DNA of 64,000 nt, taken from positions 1,116,001 through 1,180,000 of the forward strand of contig OY969798.1 of the NCBI GenBank assembly GCA_963703165.1. Reading direction: 5' to 3'. Positions 42,398-55,246 of this stretch are shown piece by piece. The translations under genes were made by a program, and so were the position numbers. The DNA comes from JBQTKD01 sp963703165. Lineage in GTDB: Bacteria; Actinomycetota; Actinomycetes; Sporichthyales; Sporichthyaceae. A model generated the notes under the pieces. It made no database searches, had not been told where the DNA came from, and was given only the letters and a program-made list of their open reading frames with translations. How positions within the stretch are numbered: position 1 is the stretch's first letter; the number at the start of each line of letters is the position of its first letter.

Positions 42398-44744
42398 CGC
42401 TCCCGCCCTGGCCGTCGTCCTCGTCGTCTTCATCGTCCGTGTCGAACAGTGCCTGCTGCCCGGCCGGGGGCTCCAGGAACAACTGCGCCGTCAGCAGCGG
42501 CACCGGCACCCCCTCAGCCGGCGCAACGGGCTCGTCGGCCGGCGCTTCCTCCGCCTCTGCAACGGCCTCCGGCTCGGCCCTCGGCCGCGCGTCCGCAACC
42601 TCGACCTCGTCGACCGCGTCCTGATCGTCCTGATCGGCAACGATCGCCGCGTCGCCGCCGGCGTCGATCCCGTCCTCGACCTCTGCCTCGTCGTCGTCTT
42701 CGCCGTCGTCGTCGAAGAACACGATCCCGTCGAGTTCGGCCAACCGCTCCGCCGCCCCGGTCTCCCCCTCAGGATCCCCGGCGGCAGCTCGCTCGAACCA
42801 GGTGCGAGCCTCCTCGTGCCGCCCTACAGCCTCCAGGGCCACGGCGTACGCACAGCGCAGGCGCCCGACCCACACGGCGGTGTCCGGCCCCTGCAGGTCC
42901 GGCGTCTGCAGTGTCACCACTGCCGCGTCCAGCTGACCAAGATCTGTGCGGGCCCCGGAGACCACGATGCGCATCTCCACGCTTCCGGCCCGGTCCAGCT
43001 GTGCCGCCTCCGGGGCCGACGCCATCGCCAGTGCCCGCTCCGGGCGCCCGAGCGCCCGCTCACAGTCGGCCATCATCGGCCAATGCTCGACGCCGCCGGA
43101 GATCCGGCGGGCCGCCCGCAACTCCGCGAGCGCCTCACTCCACTTGCCCGCGTGGTAGGCCGCGATCCCCACGGCCTCGCGGATCACCCCCACCCGCGGC
43201 CCGTGACGACGGGCAGCCATCGCGTGTTCGAAGGCCAGATCCGGATCCTCGCCCATCAACCGGGCCGCCATCACCAGGTGCATGCTTGCCTGCTCGGCGG
43301 CCTCCGCCCGTAGCGTGCTCAGCTCCCGGACGACTGATCTGTCCAACTCCCGCCCGGTGACACCCTCCGCGACGCCGGGCGCCTTGACGCTGGGCCGCTC
43401 CGGCTCGCGACGCGGGCGACGATCCTCCGACGACCCGACCGAACCGCCCCTGCCTCGGGAATCCCCTGATCCCGCCGCCCGCGCACGATCCGGCGCCGCC
43501 CCACGCCCGGTGCTGCCACCGGCCGAGCGTTGCGGAGGACGACCATCGGAGCTTCCGCCGGTCTTGTTGTACGGGGGACGCGACCCGCCTTCGCCTGCGG
43601 AGTCACGCCGCGGCGCATAAGCACCACCGCTGCCGCCCGCGGAGCGCTGCGGAGGACGACCACCGGAACTCCCGCCGGTCTTGTTGTACGGAGGACGCGA
43701 CCCACCCTCACCTGCGGAATCACGCCGCGGCGCATGACTCCCACCGCCCGCACCCGAGGAGCGTTGCGGGGGACGACCACCGGAACTCCCGCCGGTCTTG
43801 TTGTACGGAGGACGCGACCCACCCTCACCCGCGGAATCACCCCGCGGCGCATGACTCCCACCGCCCGCACCCGAGGAGCGTTGCGGGGGACGCCCATCGG
43901 AGCTTCCGCCGGTCTTGTTGTACGGGGGACGCGACCCGCCTTCGCCTGCGGAGTCACGCCGCGGCGCATAAGCACCACCGCTGCCGCCCGCGGAGCGCTG
44001 CGGAGGACGACCACCGGAACTCCCGCCGGTCTTGTTGTACGGAGGACGCGACCCACCCTCACCTGCGGAATCACGCCGCGGCGCATGACTCCCACCGCCC
44101 GCACCCGAGGAGCGTTGCGGGGGACGACCACCGGAACTCCCGCCGGTCTTGTTGTACGGAGGACGCGACCCACCCTCACCCGCGGAATCACGCCGCGGCG
44201 CGAAACTGCCTCCGCTGCTACCGGCGGAGCGCTGCGGAGGACGACCACCAGCACTTCCGTCGGTCTTGTTGTACGGAGGGCGCGACCCACCTTCAGTCTT
44301 GTTGTACGGCGGACGAGAAGTTCCATCGCCAGCGGAATCTCGACGACCCGCGAATTTCCCACCGCCGGATCGTGCCCCGGGCGGATTGGAATTGCCTCGA
44401 GAATCCCAGCGCTCTCCGGAATTGCCGGAATTGGAATCCCGGCGCCCACCGCCGGCGGAATCCTCCCGACGCTTACCGCGGTCGCCCTCAGCGGAGCGTT
44501 CACTGCGATCGGGGCGCGGCCCACCGGTCTTGCCTGCATCACGACCGAACGCCGGGCGCCCTGGGGCTCCACCGCCACTACGGCCGCCGGCGGGCGCTCC
44601 ACCGCGGCCCGTGCCGGATCCACCCCGACTGCCACCGCCACCTGCCGTGCGCGGTCCCCGCGGTCCACTCCCGGGAGCCGAACCTCCGGAACCGCCAGAT
44701 CGATTCTTGTCGCGATCTCCGTCGCGTCGACCTTGAGATTCCAT
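42387..44744 (-). CDS. Arg/Gly/Ser-rich tandem-repeat protein with TPR-like domain
   Basis: 785-aa protein in three parts: a disordered basic N-terminus with seven near-perfect 39-residue repeats (RPPYNKTGGSSGGRPPQRS within each; residues about 140-420); a helical TPR-like middle (residues about 445-670; LAFEHAMAARRHGPRVGVIR, ALGRPERALAMASAPEAA); and a very acidic tail (FFDDDGEDDDEAEVEDG, residues about 675-785). Proteins with an R/G-rich leader and TPR body occur in actinobacteria; no function is assigned. ATG 44744 has GGGAG 9 nt upstream. It lies 35 nt after the rrn terminator on the same strand. The polyampholyte layout suggests RNA or ribosome binding, but this is inference. Confidence 0.82.
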   Translation of the reverse strand: MESQGRRDGDRDKNRSGGSGGSAPGSGPRGPRTAGGGGSRGGSGTGRGGAPAGGRSGGGAPGRPAFGRDAGKTGGPRPDRSERSAEGDRGKRREDSAGGGRRDSNSGNSGERWDSRGNSNPPGARSGGGKFAGRRDSAGDGTSRPPYNKTEGGSRPPYNKTDGSAGGRPPQRSAGSSGGSFAPRRDSAGEGGSRPPYNKTGGSSGGRPPQRSSGAGGGSHAPRRDSAGEGGSRPPYNKTGGSSGGRPPQRSAGGSGGAYAPRRDSAGEGGSRPPYNKTGGSSDGRPPQRSSGAGGGSHAPRGDSAGEGGSRPPYNKTGGSSGGRPPQRSSGAGGGSHAPRRDSAGEGGSRPPYNKTGGSSGGRPPQRSAGGSGGAYAPRRDSAGEGGSRPPYNKTGGSSDGRPPQRSAGGSTGRGAAPDRARAAGSGDSRGRGGSVGSSEDRRPRREPERPSVKAPGVAEGVTGRELDRSVVRELSTLRAEAAEQASMHLVMAARLMGEDPDLAFEHAMAARRHGPRVGVIREAVGIAAYHAGKWSEALAELRAARRISGGVEHWPMMADCERALGRPERALAMASAPEAAQLDRAGSVEMRIVVSGARTDLGQLDAAVVTLQTPDLQGPDTAVWVGRLRCAYAVALEAVGRHEEARTWFERAAAGDPEGETGAAERLAELDGIVFFDDDGEDDDEAEVEDGIDAGGDAAIVADQDDQDAVDEVEVADARPRAEPEAVAEAEEAPADEPVAPAEGVPVPLLTAQLFLEPPAGQQALFDTDDEDDEDDGQGGSDER
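43519..44325 (-). repeat. 117-bp in-frame tandem repeats with 351-bp higher-order period
   Basis: The word GTCTTGTTGTACGG (plus strand) recurs at 43561, 43678, 43795, 43912, 44029, 44146 and 44263, exactly 117 bp apart, with a short extra copy at 44296. Units alternate SHAPRR, AYAPRR and SSDG variants, so three-unit blocks (351 bp) repeat; for example CATCGGAGCTTCCGCC at 43544 and 43895. Confidence 0.92.
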
Positions 44745-44778
44745 TTCAATTCACTCCCATGAATGACATCTGAAAACA

Positions 44779-44809
44779 AATGAGGGCCACCCGTGGGGTG
44801 GCCCTCATT
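44779..44809 (-). terminator. rrn operon terminator
   Basis: 14-bp perfect stem (AATGAGGGCCACCC / GGGTGGCCCTCATT) with a 3-nt loop, followed on the minus strand by TGTTTTC. It begins 10 nt after the 5S 3' end. Confidence 0.9.
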
Positions 44810-44818
44810 GAAAGAATG

Positions 44819-44936
44819 TCCGGCGGCGTCCTACTCTCCCACACCGTAACCAGTGCAGTACCATCGGCGCTGAAGGGCTTAGCTTCCGGGTTCGGAATGG
44901 AGCCGGGCGTTTCCCCTTCGCTATGACCGCCGTAAC
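44819..44936 (-). rRNA. rrf: 5S ribosomal RNA
   Basis: 118-nt minus-strand sequence beginning GTTACGGCGGTCATAGCG and ending GCCGCCGGAC, with the standard CCGAACCCGGAAGCTAAG core. End points to within 1-2 nt. Confidence 0.95.
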
Positions 44937-45002
44937 TCTATTGAGATATAGCCGTGCGCACTCGATGAAAGAGCGCAGGCGACCGACCGTATCTCGGGAA
45001 CC

Positions 45003-45016
45003 GCACAGTGGACGCG
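45003..45016 (-). other. 23S processing stem, 3' arm
   Basis: GCACAGTGGACGCG (plus strand) is perfectly complementary to 48158-48171 in the 16S-23S spacer; the pair encloses 23S and would form the RNase III stem. Confidence 0.75.
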
Positions 45017-45054
45017 TAGCAAAAGTACTCACACTCGAAAGTGGAGTGAGTGGT

Positions 45055-50042
<4,988 letters not shown>

Positions 50043-50230
50043 ATGTCTTGTGTTGCATCCCCTCGCGGCGAAGCGAGAAGGACAGACACCGGAGTGTCCT
50101 GGCAGCCGAATTCGAGCCACTGACGAACTCGATTCGGCAACCAAAGGAACCGTCTTTATGAATGCGCTGACACGACCGGAATGGTCGTCCCTGCCGCACC
50201 CACAGACGGGGTTATTTGGCATTGACTTTC

Positions 50231-50247
50231 GGCACGCTGTTGAGTTC
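50231..50247 (-). other. 16S processing stem, 5' arm in the rrn leader
   Basis: GGCACGCTGTTGAGTTC (plus strand) pairs with 48334-48350 (one mismatch, G-U in RNA), enclosing 16S. It is followed by the actinobacterial leader box CCTTGAGAAC on the RNA strand. Confidence 0.75.
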
Positions 50248-50306
50248 TCAAGGTACGGATGCACACCGTTTCGGGCCTCTCGGCCTTGTTTCGGGGCAAC
50301 TCTCCA

Positions 50307-50335
50307 AACTTACGGGGCCGGGTAGTTCTTGTCAA
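50307..50335 (-). promoter_or_regulatory. rrn promoter P2
   Basis: Minus strand TTGACA (50335-50330), 17 nt, TAAGTT (50312-50307). A vegetative sigma-type promoter about 265 bp before 16S. Confidence 0.75.
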
Positions 50336-50485
50336 ATTGACTGTCGGCCCCGCTGTCGTTTCCCGTGGCTTTACACCCGTCCCCGCACATGGCGGTTCCG
50401 GGTTCAAGGACCTCGGGGGTCTCGCTGCGGGACCGGCCACCTCGTTGTGCTGGTGTCCGTTGCTCCCTCGGCAAGCGACTCCGGA

Positions 50486-50514
50486 AGATTACGAGTGCTG
50501 GAGTGCGGAGTCAA
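50486..50514 (-). promoter_or_regulatory. rrn promoter P1
   Basis: Minus strand TTGACT (50514-50509), 17 nt, TAATCT (50491-50486), about 180 bp upstream of P2. The 536-bp gene-free stretch 50043-50578 holds these two promoters and the leader. Confidence 0.7.
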
Positions 50515-50578
50515 ATCGGTTCGGGGTGTCGGCGTGGCTCGGCCGTCCCCGGATCATGGATGGGGGCATTTGTGCAGG

Positions 50579-51625
50579 TCAGGGCGATGCCACGGGCCCG
50601 GCCGCGGGGGCCGTGCCGACCTGGACAAGCGCCACGATGACGTCGTCCAGTGTCACCACACCGATCGGCTTCGCCTTGGTCCCGAGAACAGCCATCGGGG
50701 CCCGGGCGTCTCGCAGGACGGCCAGGGTGTCCGGAAGCGGGGTGTCCGGGGCGATCACCGGCAGATCGCGGATCACCAACCCGCGCCGTTTGACCCCGGG
50801 CAGGACGACGCCCTCGTGCAGCAGGTCCTTCAGATGGACGTAGCCGACCACCCGTCCGGAGGGATCCACCACCGGGAATCGCATGTGCCGGGTCCGCACC
50901 GCCAATGCCTCTATCTGCTCCGGGGAGGCGTCACTCGGCAGCGTGTGCAGGCGGTCCGGCGGGATCACCACATCGCGGGCCCGCGTTGCTGTGAAATGGA
51001 GCGCCCGCTCCATGAGTCGGTACTCCTCGTCGTCGAGCAGGCCCTCGCGGTGCGACTCGGCGGCGATCGCGGCCACCTCGGGGACGCCGAAGACGTGTTC
51101 CAGTGAGTTGGGCGGGCGGATCCGCAGCAGCTTCAGGATCCCCACCGCGGTGCCCCTGATCACCGTGAGCACCGGGCCGAGCAGGGTCGCGAACGTCGCC
51201 AGCGCGGGCGCGAGCAGCACCACCGCCCGATCGGGCAGCGCGAGGGTGAAGTTCTTCGGGACCATCTCTCCGATCAGCACGTGAGCGAGCACCACCAGCA
51301 GCAACGCGATCGCGAACGCGATCGGGTGCACCGCCGAGTGCCCCACCCCCATGCTCTCCAGCGGGCCCTCCAGGGAGTGCGCGATCGCGGGCTCGGCGAG
51401 GGCACCGAGTCCTACCGAGCAGATCGTGATGCCCAACTGGGCACCGGCCATCAACTCCGGGAGCCGGTCCATGGCGTGCAACGTGCGCCGGGCACGCCGC
51501 GAGGTCGCCGCGAGCGGTTCGATCCGGGTCCGACGCGCCGAGACGAGCGCGAAGGAGGCACCGACGAAGAACGCGTTGGCCACCAGCAGGAACAACGAAC
51601 CCATCAGGCCTACGCCCAAGCTCAT
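50579..51625 (-). CDS. CNNM/CBS-domain membrane protein, truncated class
   Basis: 348-aa protein with an N-terminal DUF21/CNNM membrane domain (four helices; FVGASFALVSARRTRIEPLA, LGITICSVGLGALAEPAIAH in part) and two CBS domains (ending MAVLGTKAKPIGVVTLDDVI). It lacks the C-terminal CorC_HlyC module of its neighbour. The family is linked to Mg2+/Co2+ efflux, not proven here. The ATG overlaps the neighbour's stop as ATGA; the pair is likely to form a heteromer, as is common in actinobacteria. Confidence 0.88.
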   Translation of the reverse strand: MSLGVGLMGSLFLLVANAFFVGASFALVSARRTRIEPLAATSRRARRTLHAMDRLPELMAGAQLGITICSVGLGALAEPAIAHSLEGPLESMGVGHSAVHPIAFAIALLLVVLAHVLIGEMVPKNFTLALPDRAVVLLAPALATFATLLGPVLTVIRGTAVGILKLLRIRPPNSLEHVFGVPEVAAIAAESHREGLLDDEEYRLMERALHFTATRARDVVIPPDRLHTLPSDASPEQIEALAVRTRHMRFPVVDPSGRVVGYVHLKDLLHEGVVLPGVKRRGLVIRDLPVIAPDTPLPDTLAVLRDARAPMAVLGTKAKPIGVVTLDDVIVALVQVGTAPAAGPVASP

Positions 51626-52962
51626 GTGCTCACCTCCTCGGCAGGTTCGGCCACCGGGATCCGCGACATGCGCACCTGATCCACCCGCCGGCCGTCCATG
51701 GTCAGCACCTCGAGCTCGACCGGATCGATCGTCAGCGTGTCCCCCACGACCGGCACGCGGCCCATGGAGGCCATGACCAGGCCTGCCAAGGTCTCGTAGA
51801 CGGTGCCGCCGTCGGGTATCTCCACCCCGGTCAGGTCCCGCACCTCATCCGGGCGCAACAGGCCGGACAGCGTCCACTCGTCCTCGGGTGACCCGGGATC
51901 GGTCTGGTGCGCCGAGACCTGATCGGTGTCGTGCTCGTCGAGGACGTCGCCGATGAGCTCCTCGAGGAGGTCTTCCAGGCTGACCACGCCGTCGAGGCCC
52001 CCGAATTCGTCGAGGACCACGGCCAGTTGGACCCGTTCCTGCAGCAGCCCTGCCAGCAGATCGTCCAGCGGCAGAACTGAAGGCACGAGGTGCGCCGCAG
52101 CGGCGATCTCACCGACTCGGGTCCGGTCCCGGGCCGCGGCCGGGACCGCGTAGGCGTCCAGCAGCGTGACCACCCCACGGACGTCGTCGACGGTCTCCCC
52201 CACGACCGGGAATCGGGTGCGCCCGGTGTCCCGCGCGGTGGCCAGCAGATCGGTGACCGTGTCCCCGGTGCCGACCGTCGCGACCTTGGTGCGTGGGGTC
52301 ATCACGTCCGAGGCGTGCTTGTCGTCGAAGGTCAGCACGCGGCGCAGCAACTCCGCGGTGGTGTCCTGCAGCGCCCCCTGCTCGGCCGAGCGCTGGACCA
52401 GGAAGACCAGTTCCTCGGGGTTACGGGCGTGCGCGAGCTCCTCCGTCGGTTCGACCCCGAAGGCCCTGACCACCTTGTTCGCGGCGACGTTGAGCCCGTG
52501 CGAGAGCGGGCGGGTGATCAGCGTGAAGACGCGCACCGGACCTGCGACGACCTTCGCCACGGCGTAGGGGTGGGCCAATGCCAGGTACTGCGGGACCAGC
52601 TCACCGAGCACCATCGTCAGGATCGTCGCGAGCAGCAGCGCCACCGCGGCGCCGACCGGGCGGGCCTGCCCCTCGGACAGGCCCCAGTCGGTCAAGTGCG
52701 GTTTCAGCAGCCCGGAGACGGTGGGCTCGGCGAGGAAACCGATCGCCAGGTTGGTCAGCGTGATACCGACCTGCGCACCGGACAGTTGCGTGGTCAGCGA
52801 GCGCAGCGAGGCCAGGACCCCGCGCGCACCGGGTTCCCCCTTGGCGGCGGCCTGCTCGACGAAGGTCCGGTTCACCGACAACAGGGCGAACTCGGCGGCG
52901 ACGAACACGCCGCACGCCAGGATCAGGGCGAACGCGGCTACGAGCGCGGCGGCGTCACCCAT
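51622..52962 (-). CDS. CNNM/CBS/CorC_HlyC family transporter protein
   Basis: 446-aa protein: CNNM domain (residues about 1-190; FVAAEFALLSVNRTFVEQAA, SGAQVGITLTNLAIGFLAEP), CBS pair (VMTPRTKVATVGTGD; LAVVLDEFGGLDGVVSLEDL), and the C-terminal CorC_HlyC domain (GLVMASMGRVPVVGDTLTI). Probably a divalent cation (Mg2+/Co2+) exporter or sensor. Lies 26 nt downstream of the peroxiredoxin on the same strand. Confidence 0.9.
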   Translation of the reverse strand: MGDAAALVAAFALILACGVFVAAEFALLSVNRTFVEQAAAKGEPGARGVLASLRSLTTQLSGAQVGITLTNLAIGFLAEPTVSGLLKPHLTDWGLSEGQARPVGAAVALLLATILTMVLGELVPQYLALAHPYAVAKVVAGPVRVFTLITRPLSHGLNVAANKVVRAFGVEPTEELAHARNPEELVFLVQRSAEQGALQDTTAELLRRVLTFDDKHASDVMTPRTKVATVGTGDTVTDLLATARDTGRTRFPVVGETVDDVRGVVTLLDAYAVPAAARDRTRVGEIAAAAHLVPSVLPLDDLLAGLLQERVQLAVVLDEFGGLDGVVSLEDLLEELIGDVLDEHDTDQVSAHQTDPGSPEDEWTLSGLLRPDEVRDLTGVEIPDGGTVYETLAGLVMASMGRVPVVGDTLTIDPVELEVLTMDGRRVDQVRMSRIPVAEPAEEVST

Positions 52963-52988
52963 CGGCGCCGGTCCAGGTCAGGGACGGT

Positions 52989-53453
52989 CTAGGAGGCACC
53001 AAGCGCTACCAGGGCCTTGTCGGCGTGGTCGTTGAACTTCGTCTCGCTGGCGATGATGTTCTTGATCCGCCGGTCGGTGCCGATGACGAAGGTGACCCGC
53101 TTGGTGGGAGCCAGCTTGCCGAGCAGCGCGCCACGCTTGGTGTCGTACTGCTTGGCGACCTCTCCCGAGGAGTCCGAGAGCAGCGGATAGTCGAACCCGT
53201 GCTCGTCGGCGAACTTTTTCTGCTTGTCGACCGGGTCCGTGCTGATCCCGACCCGCTGCGCGCCGACCTTGGCGAACTCGGCGCCGAGATCCCGGAAATG
53301 GCACGCCTCGCGGGTGCACCCGGAGGTCATCGCGATCGGGTACCAGAAGAGCACCACCGGCCCGTTCGTCAGCAGATCGCTGAGCGTTCGGGGCGTGCCG
53401 TCCTGATCAGGGAGCTCGAACTCGGGGGCCTGATCGCCGACCGAGAGCGCCAT
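52989..53453 (-). CDS. Peroxiredoxin, Bcp/PrxQ type
   Basis: 154-aa thiol peroxidase. The active site PIAMTSGCTREACHFRD carries the peroxidatic Cys with a second Cys five residues on, the PrxQ/Bcp pattern (intramolecular disulfide). The rest is a thioredoxin fold (TKRVTFVIGTDRRIKNI). First gene of the Prx-CNNM-CNNM set, divergent from the GDPD-like gene. Reductant unknown; mycothiol or thioredoxin likely in this phylum. Confidence 0.9.
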   Translation of the reverse strand: MALSVGDQAPEFELPDQDGTPRTLSDLLTNGPVVLFWYPIAMTSGCTREACHFRDLGAEFAKVGAQRVGISTDPVDKQKKFADEHGFDYPLLSDSSGEVAKQYDTKRGALLGKLAPTKRVTFVIGTDRRIKNIIASETKFNDHADKALVALGAS

Positions 53454-53554
53454 GAGTACCTGCCTCTCCGTGGACCCGCCCGACAGGGGCTGCCGGGTCC
53501 ATCCTGTCCTACCCGGTTGCCGACCTCACTCGTTCGTGGCCGGGTTCACCGTGG

Positions 53555-54241
53555 ATGTCGTCCGCGGCCGGCAGGCTGCTCGCCGTGGTGACCGCGATCG
53601 CCCATCGGGCCCCCGCCGACGTGCCCGCCTGCGCTGCGCTGGCCGCGGCCGGCGCCGACGTCTTCGAGATCGACGTCCAGGCGTTCGGTGCGGACCTGAT
53701 CAGCTCGCACTTCCTGCCGGTCCACCCGCGCCTCCGGGTGCTCAGGCGCGACCGCAGCAGGTTCACGGTGCGGCGCCGGGCCGCCGCCGAGGTCGATCTG
53801 ACCGCCGCGATCGCCGCCGTACCGCCGCTGGCCCGGATCCTGCTCGACCTCAAACGCGACGTGGGGACGCCGGCGCTCGACCTGGTGGATCTGCTGGTGC
53901 GTGCCGACCCCGATCGGGAACGGTGCCTGGTCAGCACGAAGGGCTGGCATACCCTCGACGCCCTGCGCGCGGCGGGGTTCGGCACCTGGCGCACCATCGC
54001 CGACCCCGGCTCCCTGGCCACGGTGCTGGCCGGCGCCACGCTCGCGGACGACGCCGTGACCGTGCGGCACAGCCTGCTCACCGCCGAGGTCATCACCCGG
54101 CTGCGGGACAAGGTCCCCGCCGTCATGTGCTGGACGGTCAACGACCCGCGCCGCGCGAGCGAGCTGATCCGGGCCGGGGTCGACGGGATCACCTCGGACT
54201 CCGCCGCGGTGCTGCGCCTGGTCGCCGGAGTGCCGGGGTGA
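53555..54241 (+). CDS. Glycerophosphodiester phosphodiesterase-like protein
   Basis: 228-aa TIM-barrel protein resembling GDPD: AHRAPADVPACAALAAAGAD, FEIDVQAFGADLISSHF, and a C-terminal CWTVNDPRRASELIRAGVDG and ITSDS. The HR..E.D.H metal/acid set is present in part, but the canonical ENT after HRG is missing, so activity is uncertain. A stem-loop follows. Confidence 0.75.
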   Translation: MSSAAGRLLAVVTAIAHRAPADVPACAALAAAGADVFEIDVQAFGADLISSHFLPVHPRLRVLRRDRSRFTVRRRAAAEVDLTAAIAAVPPLARILLDLKRDVGTPALDLVDLLVRADPDRERCLVSTKGWHTLDALRAAGFGTWRTIADPGSLATVLAGATLADDAVTVRHSLLTAEVITRLRDKVPAVMCWTVNDPRRASELIRAGVDGITSDSAAVLRLVAGVPG

Positions 54242-54252
54242 GAAACGAGGCC

Positions 54253-54280
54253 CGCCCCACCGGCCGGAGCCGGTGGGGCG
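54253..54280 (+). terminator. Stem-loop after GDPD-like gene
   Basis: Perfect 12-bp stem CGCCCCACCGGC / GCCGGTGGGGCG with a 4-nt loop, 11 nt after the stop; no T-run. The rest of 54281-54511 holds nothing I can name. Confidence 0.65.
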
Positions 54281-54511
54281 GTAGGTCCACCGTGGTGCGA
54301 TGGTCGCCTCGCGGCGTATTGCACGAACGCAGCCCCAGCCGAACTGGGTTTCCACGACGGCTTTTTCAAATGAGACCCGGGGACACATGGCGCACCCGTG
54401 CGGACCTGGTTCAAATGGTAGCCGGCTCGACGCGACTCGCCCAGCCCTTCGAACACGACTCGCGCACAACCTGAGCGCACCCGGAGTGCGCAGGCACGGA
54501 CAGGAGCGGAC

Positions 54512-55246
54512 ATGTCAGGACCGACAGGCACCACCGTCGACGAGATCGCCGATGGGATCTTCCGGATCTCCACCTTCGTGGCCGACATCGGCCCGACCGG
54601 CTTCACCTTCAACCAGTTCCTGATCCGCGACGAGCAGCCGTTGCTCTTCCACACCGGCCCGCGCGCGATGTTTGGCCTGGTCAGCGAGGCGATCGAGACC
54701 GTCCTGCCGGTCGCGGACCTGCGCTGGATCACCTTCGGGCACCTCGAGGCCGACGAGTGCGGTGGGATGAACGAGTTCCTGCGCGCGGCCCCGCAGGCGC
54801 AGGTGGCGCACGGCGCGATGGGATGCATGGTGTCCCTGAACGACCTGTGCGACCGGCCGCCCCGACCGTTGGCCGACGGCGAGGTGATCGAACTCGGCGC
54901 ACATCGGGTACGTCACTTCGACACCCCGCACGTCCCGCACGGCTGGGATGCCCGCGTGCTGCACGAGGAGAGCACCGCCACCCTGTTCTGCGGCGATCTG
55001 TTTTCCCACATAGGCGCCGGGCCGGCGATCACGGGCAACGACCTGGTGGAAGCCGCCGACCAGGCGGAGTCGATGTTCCGGTCCACCTCGCTGACCCCGG
55101 ACACCGCACCGACGATCCGTCGTCTGGCGGACCTGGAGCCGGCGACGTTGGCGATCATGCACGGCTCGTCCTTCGGCGGGGCGTGCGCGCCGATGCTGCG
55201 CGAACTGGCGGATTGCTACGAGCGGCGGTTCACCGCAGTCAGCTGA
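54512..55246 (+). CDS. ODP/flavodiiron-type MBL-fold metallo-hydrolase
   Basis: 244-aa metallo-beta-lactamase-fold protein with the diiron motif H-x-E-x-D-E in FGHLEADECGGMNEFL, then HVPHGWDARVLHEE, LFCGDLFSHIG and IMHGSSFGG. Single-domain relatives (oxygen-binding diiron proteins) lack the flavodoxin half, as here. It may reduce O2 or NO or sense them; partner unknown. ATG 54512 with GGAG 6-9 nt upstream. Overlaps the subtilase gene 3' end by 8 nt. Confidence 0.84.
   Translation: MSGPTGTTVDEIADGIFRISTFVADIGPTGFTFNQFLIRDEQPLLFHTGPRAMFGLVSEAIETVLPVADLRWITFGHLEADECGGMNEFLRAAPQAQVAHGAMGCMVSLNDLCDRPPRPLADGEVIELGAHRVRHFDTPHVPHGWDARVLHEESTATLFCGDLFSHIGAGPAITGNDLVEAADQAESMFRSTSLTPDTAPTIRRLADLEPATLAIMHGSSFGGACAPMLRELADCYERRFTAVS

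Noticed and set aside
43519..44325. CRISPR array
   Set aside because: Units are contiguous and coding, with no variable spacers.
43530..44762. Other long frames across the repeat region (plus and minus)
   Set aside because: The repeat length is a multiple of three, so every stop-free frame stays open; only the minus-strand frame continuing into the TPR domain with a ribosome site is convincing.
54390..54430. Possible tRNA T-arm (GGTTCAAAT)
   Set aside because: No matching acceptor or anticodon arms around it.
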